From positions 1 to 16,236 of the forward strand of contig JAJZLA010000004.1 of assembly GCA_021803845.1 (NCBI GenBank): a stretch of DNA of 16,236 bases, read 5' to 3'. A program made the position numbers and the translations under genes. The notes under the pieces were generated by a model. That model did not search any database. It worked only from the letters and a program-made list of their open reading frames with translations, and was not told the origin of the DNA. Numbering within the stretch: the first letter of the stretch is position 1; each line of letters begins with the position of its first letter. Below, piece by piece: positions 1 to 7,723 of this stretch. Source of the DNA: a bacterium. GTDB taxonomy: Bacteria > SZUA-79 > Acidulodesulfobacterales > Acidulodesulfobacteraceae.

Positions 1-2
1 AA

Positions 3-2822
3 AATGAAAAAATAGATGTTTACGGAATGACCTGCGAGCACTGCGTAAAAACGGTAACAAAAGCTATATCCTCGCTTAAGGGGGTAGATTCGGTTAATGT
101 AAACCTCAAGGGAGAGTACGCCGATGTAACATACGACGATAGCTTAGTAGGTGCGGCCGAAATAAAAAAAGCAGTGAAAGACGCCGGATATGACACCGAG
201 AAGTCCGCGCACGTGGAGGAACAATCAAAAGGAAAACGGTACAAATTTAAGATAAGCAAGATGGATTGCGCTTCATGCGCAGAAACTATCGTAGATACCG
301 TAAAAAGAATAGACGGCGTCAGAGATGCTAAATTGAATTTCGTCAATGAGACTCTATACGTGGATTCTGTCGCAGATAAGCCGGAACCAGGCGAAATAAT
401 AAAAATGGTCAAATTTGCCGGATTCGGAGCGGAGCTTATAGAAATGGAAGAGGTATCGCAAACCGCCGTGAAAACTCAAAGCACCCAAGTAACAACGGAT
501 AGTAATCAAAATGATACAGTTGATAAAAAAAACAAGGCTAAAGAGAGCATAAGATTCGGAATTGAGGGAATGAGTTGTACAAATTGTGCCAGAACTATAG
601 AAAAAAGTATCGGCAAAATTAAGGGAATCGATAAAGTAACCGTAAATTTTGCGGGAGAAAGCGGGTTTGTAACATTCGACCCCTCTGAAACATCAAAGGA
701 TAACATATTAAAAGCCGTAGTGGACAGCGGATACAAGCCGATAGACAATACCGGTTCCTCAAATGCTCAAGTAAGTTCCGCAGATTTAAAAGCACGCGTA
801 TCCCTTATCGATAGATGGTTTTTAAGAATTGCAGGCTGGAAAAAAGACCTTTATTGGCTAATATTTACACTTATAATCGCCATACCAGTCGTTTTGCTTT
901 CCTATGTCGATGTTGCCGGTATGCCGTATTGGAACAGAATCATCACTCTGTTCATTCTCGCTTCGATAGTTCAATTTTCGGCAGGCTTGAAATTCTATAA
1001 GGGCGCATACTATTCGCTTAGAAGTTTTTCCGCTAACATGGATGTTTTGGTTTCGCTTGGAATTTCTGCGGCATATTTTTATTCGGTAGCGGGCGTCTTT
1101 CTGTTTAGGGGCGGACTTTATTTCGATACATCCGTCCTGCTTATACTTTTCATAAGCACGGGTAAAATGCTGGAAAAAATATCAAAACAGAGGGCAGCTT
1201 CATCCCTAAAGGCGCTTTTTAAACTTCAAGCCGACAAATCGAACCTGCTGACTCCGGACGGGAGTATTAAAACGGTAGATACTACGGAGGTTAAAAGCGG
1301 GGATATTCTTTTAGTGAAAAAAGGCGACAAGGTACCCGTTGACGGAGTAATAATCGATGGGCAAAGCCAGATAGACGAATCTATGCTAACCGGAGAACCT
1401 ATACCGACGGAAAAGAAGGTAGGAGACGAAGTAAGCGGCGCAACGATAAACAGAGGGCAGGTTATAAAAATTAAGGCACTGAGGGTGGGCAAAGATACGA
1501 TGCTCTCTCAAATAGTCAGGCTTGTAGAAGATGCTCAAGCAGATAAAGCTCCCATCCAAAGAATCGCCGACAGGGTAACAAACTATTTCGTCCCCGTCGT
1601 CGTTGCCATCTCTATAATATCATTTGTATCGTGGAGATTTATATTCCACTCAAATTTTCTATTCGCCCTGTCCGCAGCGATAGCGGTGTTGGTTATAGCA
1701 TGCCCGTGCGCTATGGGACTTGCTACGCCCATGGCACTGATGATAGGGAGTTCCATAGGTCTTGAGAAAGGAATATTAATAAAAAAGTCGTCGAGCCTTG
1801 AAGAAATAGCTAGAATAACTGCCGTAGTCTTTGATAAAACAGGGACAATCACATACGGAAGACCTGAAGTTACAGACATTATACAAATGGGCGATCTGCC
1901 ACCCGATGAAATTTTAAAAATAGCCGCTTACGGCGAAAGCCTTTCTTCGCATCCCATAGCCACTGCGATAGTCGATAAGTACAAGAAGTCCGTTAAAGAG
2001 ACGGTTGACAAAAACAATTCGGTTGCGTATTTTAAAGAGCCCACTGACTATAAGGAAATAAGCGGCCTTGGTATAAGCATGGAATACGACGGCAAAAAGG
2101 TTTTGATAGGCAAGAAGGGGTTGTTAGAATCCGCGAGTGTCGACCTTACTAAATTTAACAAACTTGAAGAACAATACGCCAAGGAAGGAAAGACTGTCAT
2201 AGGCGTTTCCGTAAACTCCAAAATAGCCGGTATTATTACTCTGGCAGATAAAATTAAAAAGGAGGCAGAAGAAACAATTTCACGACTGAAATCTATGAAA
2301 ATAGTTCCTTATCTCTTGACCGGAGACAATTATGATTCGGCGCTAAATGTTGCCGAACGAGTCGGGATCAGCAGAGAGAATGTCATTGCAAACGTATTAC
2401 CGCAGGGCAAGCTTGCCGAAATAAAAAAATTAAAAGAGCTTGGACTAAAAATCGCGATGGTAGGTGACGGTATCAACGATGCTCCCGCCCTTGCCTTGGC
2501 GGATGTGGGGATAGCAATAGGCAGCGGAACGGATGTAGCAAGGGAAACTGGCGATATAATTTTAGTTAAGAGCAACATTATAGATGCCTATAAAGGCATA
2601 GCCCTCGGTAAAAAAACCCTCGGCAAGGTCAAGCAGAACCTTCTCTGGGCTTTTTTATTTAACGGTCTCGGCATACCGTTCGCCGCAGGTGTTTTTTACC
2701 ACTTTACCGGCTGGCTACTGCCTCCGGCGGCGGCGGGGGCGGCAATGGCGCTTTCGGATATTTTTGTGATACTCAGTTCGCTTATGCTAAGAGGTTATTC
2801 CGGAAAGATGGATAAGTTATGA
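3..2822 (+). CDS. copA: Cu+-exporting P1B-type ATPase, CopA-like, 5' end cut by window
   Basis: Inner-membrane ATPase that exports monovalent copper (or silver) from the cytoplasm. Numbering below starts at the ATG at 27. That ATG is probably not the true start: the frame stays open to base 3 and reads NEKIDVYG before MTCEHC, which is the first strand of a heavy-metal-associated domain, so the real start lies outside the window. Three such domains carry MTCEHC (1-6), MDCASC (79-84) and MSCTNC (182-187). Then come the membrane domain, the actuator TGE (455-457), the transmembrane CPC (559-561), the phosphorylation site DKTGT (603-607), the SHP nucleotide-binding motif (641-643), TGD (765-767) and GDGINDAP (813-820). 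All catalytic motifs are intact. The oddity is in the last two helices: the usual YN is FN (878-879), and the usual MxxxS is MALSD (907-911), so two expected Cu+ ligands are changed. CopA is the best call; exact metal specificity is less sure. Confidence 0.92.
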   Translation, partial: NEKIDVYGMTCEHCVKTVTKAISSLKGVDSVNVNLKGEYADVTYDDSLVGAAEIKKAVKDAGYDTEKSAHVEEQSKGKRYKFKISKMDCASCAETIVDTVKRIDGVRDAKLNFVNETLYVDSVADKPEPGEIIKMVKFAGFGAELIEMEEVSQTAVKTQSTQVTTDSNQNDTVDKKNKAKESIRFGIEGMSCTNCARTIEKSIGKIKGIDKVTVNFAGESGFVTFDPSETSKDNILKAVVDSGYKPIDNTGSSNAQVSSADLKARVSLIDRWFLRIAGWKKDLYWLIFTLIIAIPVVLLSYVDVAGMPYWNRIITLFILASIVQFSAGLKFYKGAYYSLRSFSANMDVLVSLGISAAYFYSVAGVFLFRGGLYFDTSVLLILFISTGKMLEKISKQRAASSLKALFKLQADKSNLLTPDGSIKTVDTTEVKSGDILLVKKGDKVPVDGVIIDGQSQIDESMLTGEPIPTEKKVGDEVSGATINRGQVIKIKALRVGKDTMLSQIVRLVEDAQADKAPIQRIADRVTNYFVPVVVAISIISFVSWRFIFHSNFLFALSAAIAVLVIACPCAMGLATPMALMIGSSIGLEKGILIKKSSSLEEIARITAVVFDKTGTITYGRPEVTDIIQMGDLPPDEILKIAAYGESLSSHPIATAIVDKYKKSVKETVDKNNSVAYFKEPTDYKEISGLGISMEYDGKKVLIGKKGLLESASVDLTKFNKLEEQYAKEGKTVIGVSVNSKIAGIITLADKIKKEAEETISRLKSMKIVPYLLTGDNYDSALNVAERVGISRENVIANVLPQGKLAEIKKLKELGLKIAMVGDGINDAPALALADVGIAIGSGTDVARETGDIILVKSNIIDAYKGIALGKKTLGKVKQNLLWAFLFNGLGIPFAAGVFYHFTGWLLPPAAAGAAMALSDIFVILSSLMLRGYSGKMDKL

Positions 2823-2876
2823 TACCCGAACGGAAGTAACTTCGGCTAAGATAATAATGCCGAGTGTGAGTAGAAA

Positions 2877-2951
2877 GAAAGAACCATTCTGCCGTACCGT
2901 TTCTCCTTTGACAGCTCTTAGGAGCAACATGACTTCGGCAGAGGTTCTTTC
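2877..2951. repeat. Imperfect inverted repeat in the copA/alcohol dehydrogenase gap
   Basis: The left arm (2877-2894) and right arm (2936-2951) are complementary over 9 plus 7 bp with a 2-nt bulge (AT at 2886-2887). The 41-nt interval contains a small inner stem, CTCCT with AGGAG. There is no strong T tract directly after it, so it is a poor intrinsic terminator. It could be an RNA structure, a short foldback or MITE-like element, or a weak terminator between the two convergent genes. The right arm ends exactly where the degenerate alcohol dehydrogenase tail copy begins. Confidence 0.6.
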
Positions 2952-3001
2952 AGTCTTAACACTCCTTTTTAATCAATTTCCGCAGGATTATTTTCGATAA
3001 C
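2951..3001 (-). pseudogene. Degenerate duplicate of the 3' end of the adjacent iron alcohol dehydrogenase gene
   Basis: This 51-nt segment matches 3055-3105, inside the C-terminal coding end of the neighbouring alcohol dehydrogenase, at 46 of 51 positions by my manual alignment and with no gaps (offset 104). In the corresponding minus-strand frame it reads VIENNPAEID, then a TAA stop where the intact gene has Glu, then KGVLRL. Similarity stops abruptly on both sides. It is a relic of a tandem or paralogous copy, or of a local duplication, and not a functional gene. Confidence 0.75.
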
Positions 3002-3036
3002 TAAAAATTACACTGCAAGTTTTTATTAAATCTTAA

Positions 3037-4191
3037 TCAATAGCTATTTTCAAGCAGTCTTAACATTCTTTTTTCGTCAATTTCCGCAGGATTATTTTCG
3101 ATAGCAAACCCCATAGTAGAGAAAGCCTCTTTTGCAATTTTTTGAAGTTTTTCTCTTTCAACGCCGAGGTCTTTAAGTTTTACGTTAAGATTTAAGGCGG
3201 TAAGTATCTCTTTTGTTTTTTCTATCAAAGACATTGCATATTCATCGTCGCTTTTACCCGCTCTTTTTATTCCGAAATGATGCGCTATGAGCATATAGTC
3301 TCTTTTGCATGCGTTCAGATTATATTTCATCGATTCCAAAGCCAGAACGGCGAGCCCCGCTCCATGCGCTATGTCGGGATAATTTCCCGATACCGGATGC
3401 TCCATTGCATGCATTATTCCTACGCCTGAAATATCTATGGCAAGTCCCGCAAGCGCCGAAGCAAGCGCCATATTGCCTCTTGCCTGCATATTATCCGGTT
3501 CGTTGTATGCTTTAATCAAATTGTCTTTTAAAAGATAAAACGCCTGCATGCAGTATGCAGTAGAAAATTCGTTTTTTGCTTTTCCGGTAAACGCTTCAAA
3601 AATGTGAACAAAAACGTCGAAACCGGTCGTCGCCGTGACATAAGGAGGCATTGACGAAGTAATTTCGGGATCTATTATTGCTTCCTTCGGATACATACAT
3701 TCATAGCCGAAACCAGGTTTTTCTCCTGTCGCAGGATTGGACATAACCGAATATCTGTTTACCTCGCTTCCCGTTCCGGAAGTCGAAACTATAGTTATCA
3801 CGGGAATTGCTTCGTTAGCCGGAGTTTTTAAGTATTCCCATACAGGAATATCTCCTTTTGCCGCAACTGCTATTGCTTTTGCGGAATCAAGCGGACTTCC
3901 GCCGCCTAAACCTATTATGAGACCAACGCCCTTTTGCTTTGCTATTTTTGCGGCTTCGTCAATTTCAGTTATCGTGGGGTTAGGCGTTATGCCATCATAA
4001 ACCGTTGCGGTTATCCCTGCTTCCTTTAAAATTTTAATAAGTTTATCTAAAGTTCCAGTTTTTTGCATCGAGTTTTTTCCGGTAACTATTAAAACGTTAC
4101 CGGAATATTTTTTGGCAATGTTCCCCGCTTCAGAAATAATGCCTGCGCCAAAATGCATTTTAACCGGATTGTAAATAGTAAAAGATTGCAT
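3037..4191 (-). CDS. Iron-containing alcohol dehydrogenase (group III)
   Basis: Cytoplasmic NAD(P)-dependent alcohol/aldehyde oxidoreductase of the Fe-ADH family; the physiological substrate cannot be read from sequence. The protein is 384 residues, normal for the family. The N-terminal dinucleotide domain has GITPNPT (67-73) and the cofactor loop GGGSPLDSAK (96-105), followed by TSGTGSE (137-143). The C-terminal metal domain supplies the expected ligands Asp192 and His196 in FDVFVH, His261 in MHAMEHP and His276 in AHG, with conserved His265 nearby. The start is supported by AGAGGT upstream of the ATG on the minus strand (bases about 4198-4203). The gene stands alone, convergent with copA and divergent from pstS. 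A candidate extended -10 promoter lies at 4246-4254. A 51-nt damaged copy of its own 3' end lies just downstream. Confidence 0.93.
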   Translation of the reverse strand: MQSFTIYNPVKMHFGAGIISEAGNIAKKYSGNVLIVTGKNSMQKTGTLDKLIKILKEAGITATVYDGITPNPTITEIDEAAKIAKQKGVGLIIGLGGGSPLDSAKAIAVAAKGDIPVWEYLKTPANEAIPVITIVSTSGTGSEVNRYSVMSNPATGEKPGFGYECMYPKEAIIDPEITSSMPPYVTATTGFDVFVHIFEAFTGKAKNEFSTAYCMQAFYLLKDNLIKAYNEPDNMQARGNMALASALAGLAIDISGVGIMHAMEHPVSGNYPDIAHGAGLAVLALESMKYNLNACKRDYMLIAHHFGIKRAGKSDDEYAMSLIEKTKEILTALNLNVKLKDLGVEREKLQKIAKEAFSTMGFAIENNPAEIDEKRMLRLLENSY

Positions 4192-4245
4192 AAGTTTACC
4201 TCTTTTAATAATGTTAATATTAATATTGCAAACTAAATATCGACT

Positions 4246-4254
4246 ATTATATCA
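4246..4254 (-). promoter_or_regulatory. Candidate extended -10 promoter for the alcohol dehydrogenase
   Basis: On the minus strand this reads TGATATAAT, a perfect TATAAT with the TGn extension, 55 nt upstream of the start codon. No good -35 box is visible at the standard distance, which fits an extended -10 promoter. AT-rich sequence makes chance matches common, so this is moderate evidence only. Confidence 0.45.
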
Positions 4255-4313
4255 CAAAATTTTGCGTCTGTGCCGGAATTGAATTCAGGTACCGTAGTTA
4301 GATAAAAACGAAT

Positions 4314-4352
4314 TGTTACAAAAATTTAACATAAATGTAATAAAATTGTAAT
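4314..4352 (+). promoter_or_regulatory. Pho box: four half-sites with exact 11-bp period upstream of pstS
   Basis: Half-sites TGTTAC (4314), TTTAAC (4325), TGTAAT (4336) and TGTAAT (4347) start exactly 11 bp apart, with 5-bp A-rich spacers. This is the geometry of PhoB/PhoP operators (about 7-bp direct repeats separated by 4 bp in enterics, TTAACA-like repeats with 11-bp period in Bacillus). The last half-site ends 10 nt before a TATGAT -10 box and takes the place of a -35 element, as in known PhoB-activated promoters. Phosphate-starvation control of pstS follows by inference; the regulator gene is not in the window. Confidence 0.85.
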
Positions 4353-4362
4353 AAAAATCTGT

Positions 4363-4368
4363 TATGAT
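4363..4368 (+). promoter_or_regulatory. pstS: -10 box of the pstS promoter
   Basis: TATGAT matches the sigma-70 -10 consensus at 5 of 6 positions and sits 10 nt downstream of the Pho-box ladder. The sequence at the standard -35 position (ATAAAA, 4340-4345) is poor, consistent with an activator-dependent promoter. The inferred 5' leader is about 60 nt and ends with a strong GGAGGAG at 4424-4430. Confidence 0.7.
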
Positions 4369-4434
4369 ATTAAAAGGAATAAATTTAGTTATAAGGCAAG
4401 CCAAAATTTTAAAATTTAATTATGGAGGAGATGT

Positions 4435-5535
4435 ATGAACAAAAGCAGTAAGAAAAAAATGCTGTTGGGCGTTGCGGCAGTTTCGGCAGTCGTCGGATTA
4501 TCGTTTCTTGTTTCAGGATGCGCTAAATCTAAAACCCCTGTGGCAGGTCCAAGTTCAAAGACGCCGGCTGGAACACTGACAATTTCGGGTTCTACTATGC
4601 TTTACCCGTTAAATTCGGTATGGGCGGTTAAGTATCATAAACTGCATCCGAATGTTACGGTTTCGGTTGCGGGAACTGGTTCGGGTTTTGGAATTTCCAA
4701 TGCCGCCGACGGCAATATTACCATAGGAGCGTCGGACGCTTATCTCACTAAAGCGTTCAAAAAAAGGTATCCCAATTTAATTAACGTTCCGGTTGCCCTC
4801 GACGATGCACAGGTTATCTATAACATCCCTGGAATACCAAACAACGTTAATCTTAAAATGACGCCTAAATTAGTCGCCGAAATTTATATGGGCAAGATTA
4901 AAAACTGGGACAATCCTGCATTTAAAAAATTAAATCCGCAATATAAGTTTCCAAATCTTCATATTTTCGTAGTTCACAGAGCGGATGCGAGCGGAACTAC
5001 GTTTGATTTTACCAGCCTTTTAACCGATACGTCTAAAGCTTGGGCAAAAAAAGTGGGAAGAAGCCTTTCTCCGGATTGGCCTACAGGCAGCGGTTACCTT
5101 GGAAGCGATGCAGTCGTCGCCGCCGTTAAAAGCACGGCAGGCGGTATTGGTTATGTCGGCCTTGGCTGGGTTTTGGAATATCATCTTGCTAGCGCCGCTA
5201 TGTTAAATAAAGCCGGCAATTATGTCGTCGGTTCCGTTAAAACGATAGCCGTCGCGGCTAACTCTGCATTAAAACAGGGCGGTTTTCCGGCTGATTTCGA
5301 TAAATCTATAGTTTGGAACGTTTCTGCAAAGAACGCATATCCGGATTCAAATTTTGAATTCTGGATGATTAGGAAAAAACAGCCTAATTCCTCTACGACG
5401 AAATCTATTAAAGACTTGGTGAACTGGGCTTTAGGTCCGGGTCAGGCTGCAAAATATACTGTTAAGACCGGTTTTGCACCGCTTCCAAAATCTGTTTTAC
5501 CAAACGTAAAGAAACTTTTAGCGCAGGTAAAATAA
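4435..5535 (+). CDS. pstS: Phosphate ABC transporter substrate-binding lipoprotein PstS
   Basis: Captures orthophosphate in the periplasm and delivers it to the PstC-PstA channel. The 366-residue protein begins with a basic stretch and hydrophobic segment ending in the lipobox LVSGC (Cys29), so it should be a lipid-anchored lipoprotein. Phosphate-site motifs follow in the usual order: SGST (51-54), GTGSGFGI (80-87), GASD (98-101), RADASGTT (182-189) and GGIGYV (236-241). The start is fixed by GGAGGAG four bases before the ATG, the strongest ribosome-binding site in the window. It is first in the pst-phoU cluster, under the Pho box, and is separated from pstC by 206 nt with a long hairpin. This suggests that pstS is made in excess over the membrane subunits, as is usual for binding proteins. 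Confidence 0.95.
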   Translation: MNKSSKKKMLLGVAAVSAVVGLSFLVSGCAKSKTPVAGPSSKTPAGTLTISGSTMLYPLNSVWAVKYHKLHPNVTVSVAGTGSGFGISNAADGNITIGASDAYLTKAFKKRYPNLINVPVALDDAQVIYNIPGIPNNVNLKMTPKLVAEIYMGKIKNWDNPAFKKLNPQYKFPNLHIFVVHRADASGTTFDFTSLLTDTSKAWAKKVGRSLSPDWPTGSGYLGSDAVVAAVKSTAGGIGYVGLGWVLEYHLASAAMLNKAGNYVVGSVKTIAVAANSALKQGGFPADFDKSIVWNVSAKNAYPDSNFEFWMIRKKQPNSSTTKSIKDLVNWALGPGQAAKYTVKTGFAPLPKSVLPNVKKLLAQVK

Positions 5536-5552
5536 AAATTATTAATGATTTT

Positions 5553-5609
5553 ATAATAAACGGCGCAATTGGCAGATTAATAAAAATGCCTTATTGCGCC
5601 GTTTATTAT
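5553..5609 (+). terminator. Perfect 17-bp hairpin after pstS (attenuator, terminator or mRNA-stabilising element)
   Basis: The arms at 5553-5569 and 5593-5609 are perfect reverse complements over 17 bp with a GC-rich core (CGGCGC/GCGCCG). An inner 4-bp stem GGCA/TGCC lies in the 23-nt loop. There is no T run directly after the right arm; the next run, of eight or more T, begins about 30 nt later (5639 on). It is therefore more likely to limit read-through into pstC or protect the pstS message from 3' exonucleases than to be a classic full terminator. Confidence 0.7.
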
Positions 5610-5665
5610 CGCTATCTTATATAAGGATTACTTGGTTGTTTTTTTTAGAAAAATTAAAAATAATA

Positions 5666-5674
5666 TGCTATAAT
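5666..5674 (+). promoter_or_regulatory. Candidate extended -10 promoter upstream of pstC
   Basis: TGCTATAAT is a perfect extended -10 element, 67 nt before the pstC start and after the pstS hairpin. The best upstream -35 candidate (TTTAGA, 5644-5649) is weak with a 19-nt spacer. A second TATAAT occurs at 5729-5734, only 7 nt before the pstC ATG. Either could give pstCAB-phoU expression independent of the Pho box, but the region is very AT-rich. Confidence 0.4.
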
Positions 5675-5741
5675 TAAAAAAAATAATCGATACCTAAGCT
5701 GAATAAAAAATATACGCCATAAAACAGGTATAATACTTTTA

Positions 5742-6686
5742 ATGTTTAACTTAAAATATAAAGACGATTTTTTTAAATTCATACTATCGGTGTTTGTTTT
5801 TGCCGTCGTAGTAATTTTTTTAATTGCAGTTATCGTTATAATATACTATAGCTATCCGTCCATAAGCAGATACGGCATCACTTTTTTATGGAAAAAAGAA
5901 TGGAATCCTCCGGCGGAAATATTCGGCGCTTTAACTTTCCTTGCCGGTACTTTTTTTGTTACCTTTCTTGCTCTAATTTTTGCAGTTCCATTAAGCTTAG
6001 GTACAGGAATTTTTTTACAGGAATACTGCCCTCTTTTTTTAAGAGGAATTTTTACGGTAATCATTGAAATGCTCGCAGGCATACCAAGCGTAGTTTTCGG
6101 CGTTTGGGGCGTTTTGACCGTAGTCCCTTGGATAAGGGAATCCGTCGAGCCTTTTTTTAGCAGGCATTTTTCTGGAGTGCCTTTTTTAAAAGTTGAAGAA
6201 AATATAGGCTACGGCGTTCTTGCGGCCAGTATAATCGTGGCTTTTATGATATTGCCGATAATAGCTTCTATTACTAAGGATTCGCTGTCTTCCGTACCCA
6301 AGCTGGCTAAAGACGGAGCGCTGGCAATGGGAGCTACAAAATTGGACGTAATAAAAGACGTTTCTATGCCATATGCTCTTAACGGAATATACGGAGGAAT
6401 AATTTTAGGATTTGGAAGAGCTATAGGCGAAACTATTGCTACAGTGCTTCTAATAGGAAATCAGGCTATTGTTCCAAAATCCTTATTCAGCGTCGGATAT
6501 ACTATATCTTCAATGCTTGCCAATACTTTTACTTTTGCGGTTATCAGTCCTATATATGCGTCTGCGGAAGTCGAACTGGCGCTTATTCTTTTGCTAATAA
6601 GCCTTATAGTTAATATCGTAGGAAGAAATATTTTGAATCGAGTCATAGGCGGAAGATTCAGCAGGTCCCAGTTTGGCGGCGGTTGA
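5742..6686 (+). CDS. pstC: Phosphate ABC transporter permease PstC
   Basis: One of the two inner-membrane channel subunits of the Pst transporter. The 314-residue protein has an N-terminal transmembrane helix (about 12-36), then the permease core starting near FGALTFLAGTFFVT, and the family hallmark LAGIPSVVFG (111-120). The cytoplasmic coupling loop is DGALAMGATKLDVIKDVSMP (191-210), which contacts PstB. It is followed by GFGRAIGET (223-231), which keeps the Arg226 and Glu230 typical of PstC. The first in-frame ATG is used, since upstream codons run to a stop at 5700 with no other start. There is no proper Shine-Dalgarno sequence: only AGG, 13 nt before the ATG. A TATAAT 7 nt upstream raises the possibility of leaderless initiation. 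It lies 206 nt after pstS and 99 nt before pstA. Confidence 0.93.
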   Translation: MFNLKYKDDFFKFILSVFVFAVVVIFLIAVIVIIYYSYPSISRYGITFLWKKEWNPPAEIFGALTFLAGTFFVTFLALIFAVPLSLGTGIFLQEYCPLFLRGIFTVIIEMLAGIPSVVFGVWGVLTVVPWIRESVEPFFSRHFSGVPFLKVEENIGYGVLAASIIVAFMILPIIASITKDSLSSVPKLAKDGALAMGATKLDVIKDVSMPYALNGIYGGIILGFGRAIGETIATVLLIGNQAIVPKSLFSVGYTISSMLANTFTFAVISPIYASAEVELALILLLISLIVNIVGRNILNRVIGGRFSRSQFGGG

Positions 6687-6688
6687 TG

Positions 6689-6782
6689 AAATATAAATAA
6701 TTAAAATATAAATAATAACGGCAATAATAATAACTAATTTATAGACTATAAATACAATAATATATAACATAATATAACATAA
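6689..6782. repeat. AT-rich pstC-pstA spacer with short direct repeats and a palindrome
   Basis: This 99-nt spacer is almost entirely A/T. It holds a perfect 13-bp direct repeat (AAATATAAATAAT at 6689-6701 and 6704-6716), a 17-bp palindrome with a single central base (ATTTATAGACTATAAAT, 6737-6753) and a perfect 10-bp tandem repeat (ATATAACATA at 6762-6771 and 6772-6781) that abuts the pstA start. No Shine-Dalgarno sequence is visible. Its role is unknown: slippage-prone filler, a translation-enhancing A-rich leader or a regulator site are all possible. Confidence 0.6.
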
Positions 6783-6785
6783 AAA

Positions 6786-7697
6786 ATGGAACATCAACAA
6801 TACGATCAATCCTTTCCCGTCGATAAAGGTTATCTTATAAGAAAAAAAATATATAATAACCTTGCATTTCTGTTTGCGATAGGAGCTTTTCTAATTGGAG
6901 CATTCCCCGTTTTTCATATTATTTATAAAGCTATTGCTATAGGATACAAATATCTTAACTGGAATTTTATATCTACTTTGCCGACAGGTTTTCCTATAGG
7001 CGCTGAGGGCGGCATATTAAACGCCATTATAGGCGACGTATATCTTGTCGTTATAGCATCGGTCTTAGCAATTCCTCTGGGCGTCGGGACGGGTTTATAT
7101 TTATCCCTTTTCGGTAAAAAAAGAACAAACTATTTTTTAAGGCTTTTAAACGAGCTTATGATAGGAATACCATCTATAGTATGGGGTATCGTGGGATTTT
7201 ATATATTTTCCACTAATGCAGGATTTGGTTTTCATTTAGGATTTTCTGCCCTTGCAGGAGGTTTGACTCTAGGATTTATAATGACGCCGATAGTAGTATT
7301 GCTTACGGAGCAGGCTGTTAATCAGATTCCTGCAAGTTATATAGAAGGAGCTCTTGCGTTGGGAGCTACTAAATTTCAGGCTACAAAATCGGTCATATTG
7401 AAGGCGGCTCTTGGCGGTATATTTATCGGGATACTGCTAGGGGTAATGAATATTATCGGTCAGACTGCGCCGCTTTTGTTTACTAATTACTATAACACCG
7501 GTTTGCCGACTGGAGTTACCGGTCCCGGAGGGGCGGTGGGAGATATGGCTATGCTCATTTTTATATATATTCACGAACCTTCCAGGATATTGCATTACAA
7601 AGCAGAAGCGGCTTCGGTCGTTTTATTGCTGTTTATATTTTTATTAGACCTTGGATTAAGGCTGATAAACTATTTAGTTAAAAAATTTATTCTATAA
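6786..7697 (+). CDS. pstA: Phosphate ABC transporter permease PstA, atypical at conserved charged sites
   Basis: Second inner-membrane channel subunit of Pst. The 303-residue protein has an N-terminal helix (about 26-50), GILNAIIGDVYLVV (76-89), the family motif NELMIGIPSIVWG (122-134), the membrane segment TLGFIMTPIV (161-170) and the coupling loop EGALALGATKFQATKSVILK (187-206). These plus TAPLLFT (227-233) identify PstA and not PstC. Unusually, the canonical RTTE after PIVV is LLTE (172-175), and the canonical ARAxGET is MNIIGQT (221-227). Both arginines and the Glu normally seen in PstA are therefore missing. The start is the first ATG of the frame, with no recognisable ribosome-binding site. 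pstB follows after 26 nt, indicating co-transcription. Confidence 0.92.
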   Translation: MEHQQYDQSFPVDKGYLIRKKIYNNLAFLFAIGAFLIGAFPVFHIIYKAIAIGYKYLNWNFISTLPTGFPIGAEGGILNAIIGDVYLVVIASVLAIPLGVGTGLYLSLFGKKRTNYFLRLLNELMIGIPSIVWGIVGFYIFSTNAGFGFHLGFSALAGGLTLGFIMTPIVVLLTEQAVNQIPASYIEGALALGATKFQATKSVILKAALGGIFIGILLGVMNIIGQTAPLLFTNYYNTGLPTGVTGPGGAVGDMAMLIFIYIHEPSRILHYKAEAASVVLLLFIFLLDLGLRLINYLVKKFIL

Positions 7698-7723
7698 AAA
7701 AACAAAAAAGGAATCATAATTTT

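Noticed and set aside
27..29. ATG at 27 as the start of copA
   Set aside because: The frame is open upstream to the window edge and the upstream residues complete the first strand of the metal-binding domain; starting at this Met, directly before TCEHC, would cut the domain.
2823..3036. Insertion-sequence or integron attC remnant in the copA/ADH gap
   Set aside because: The fold-back has no transposase remnant or target-site duplication that I can see, and the attC consensus core sites (RYYYAAC/GTTRRRY) are not matched.
4404..4417. AAATTTTAAAATTT palindrome in the pstS leader as an operator
   Set aside because: A/T-only palindromes of this length are expected often in such AT-rich spacers, and nothing else in its position supports a regulatory role.
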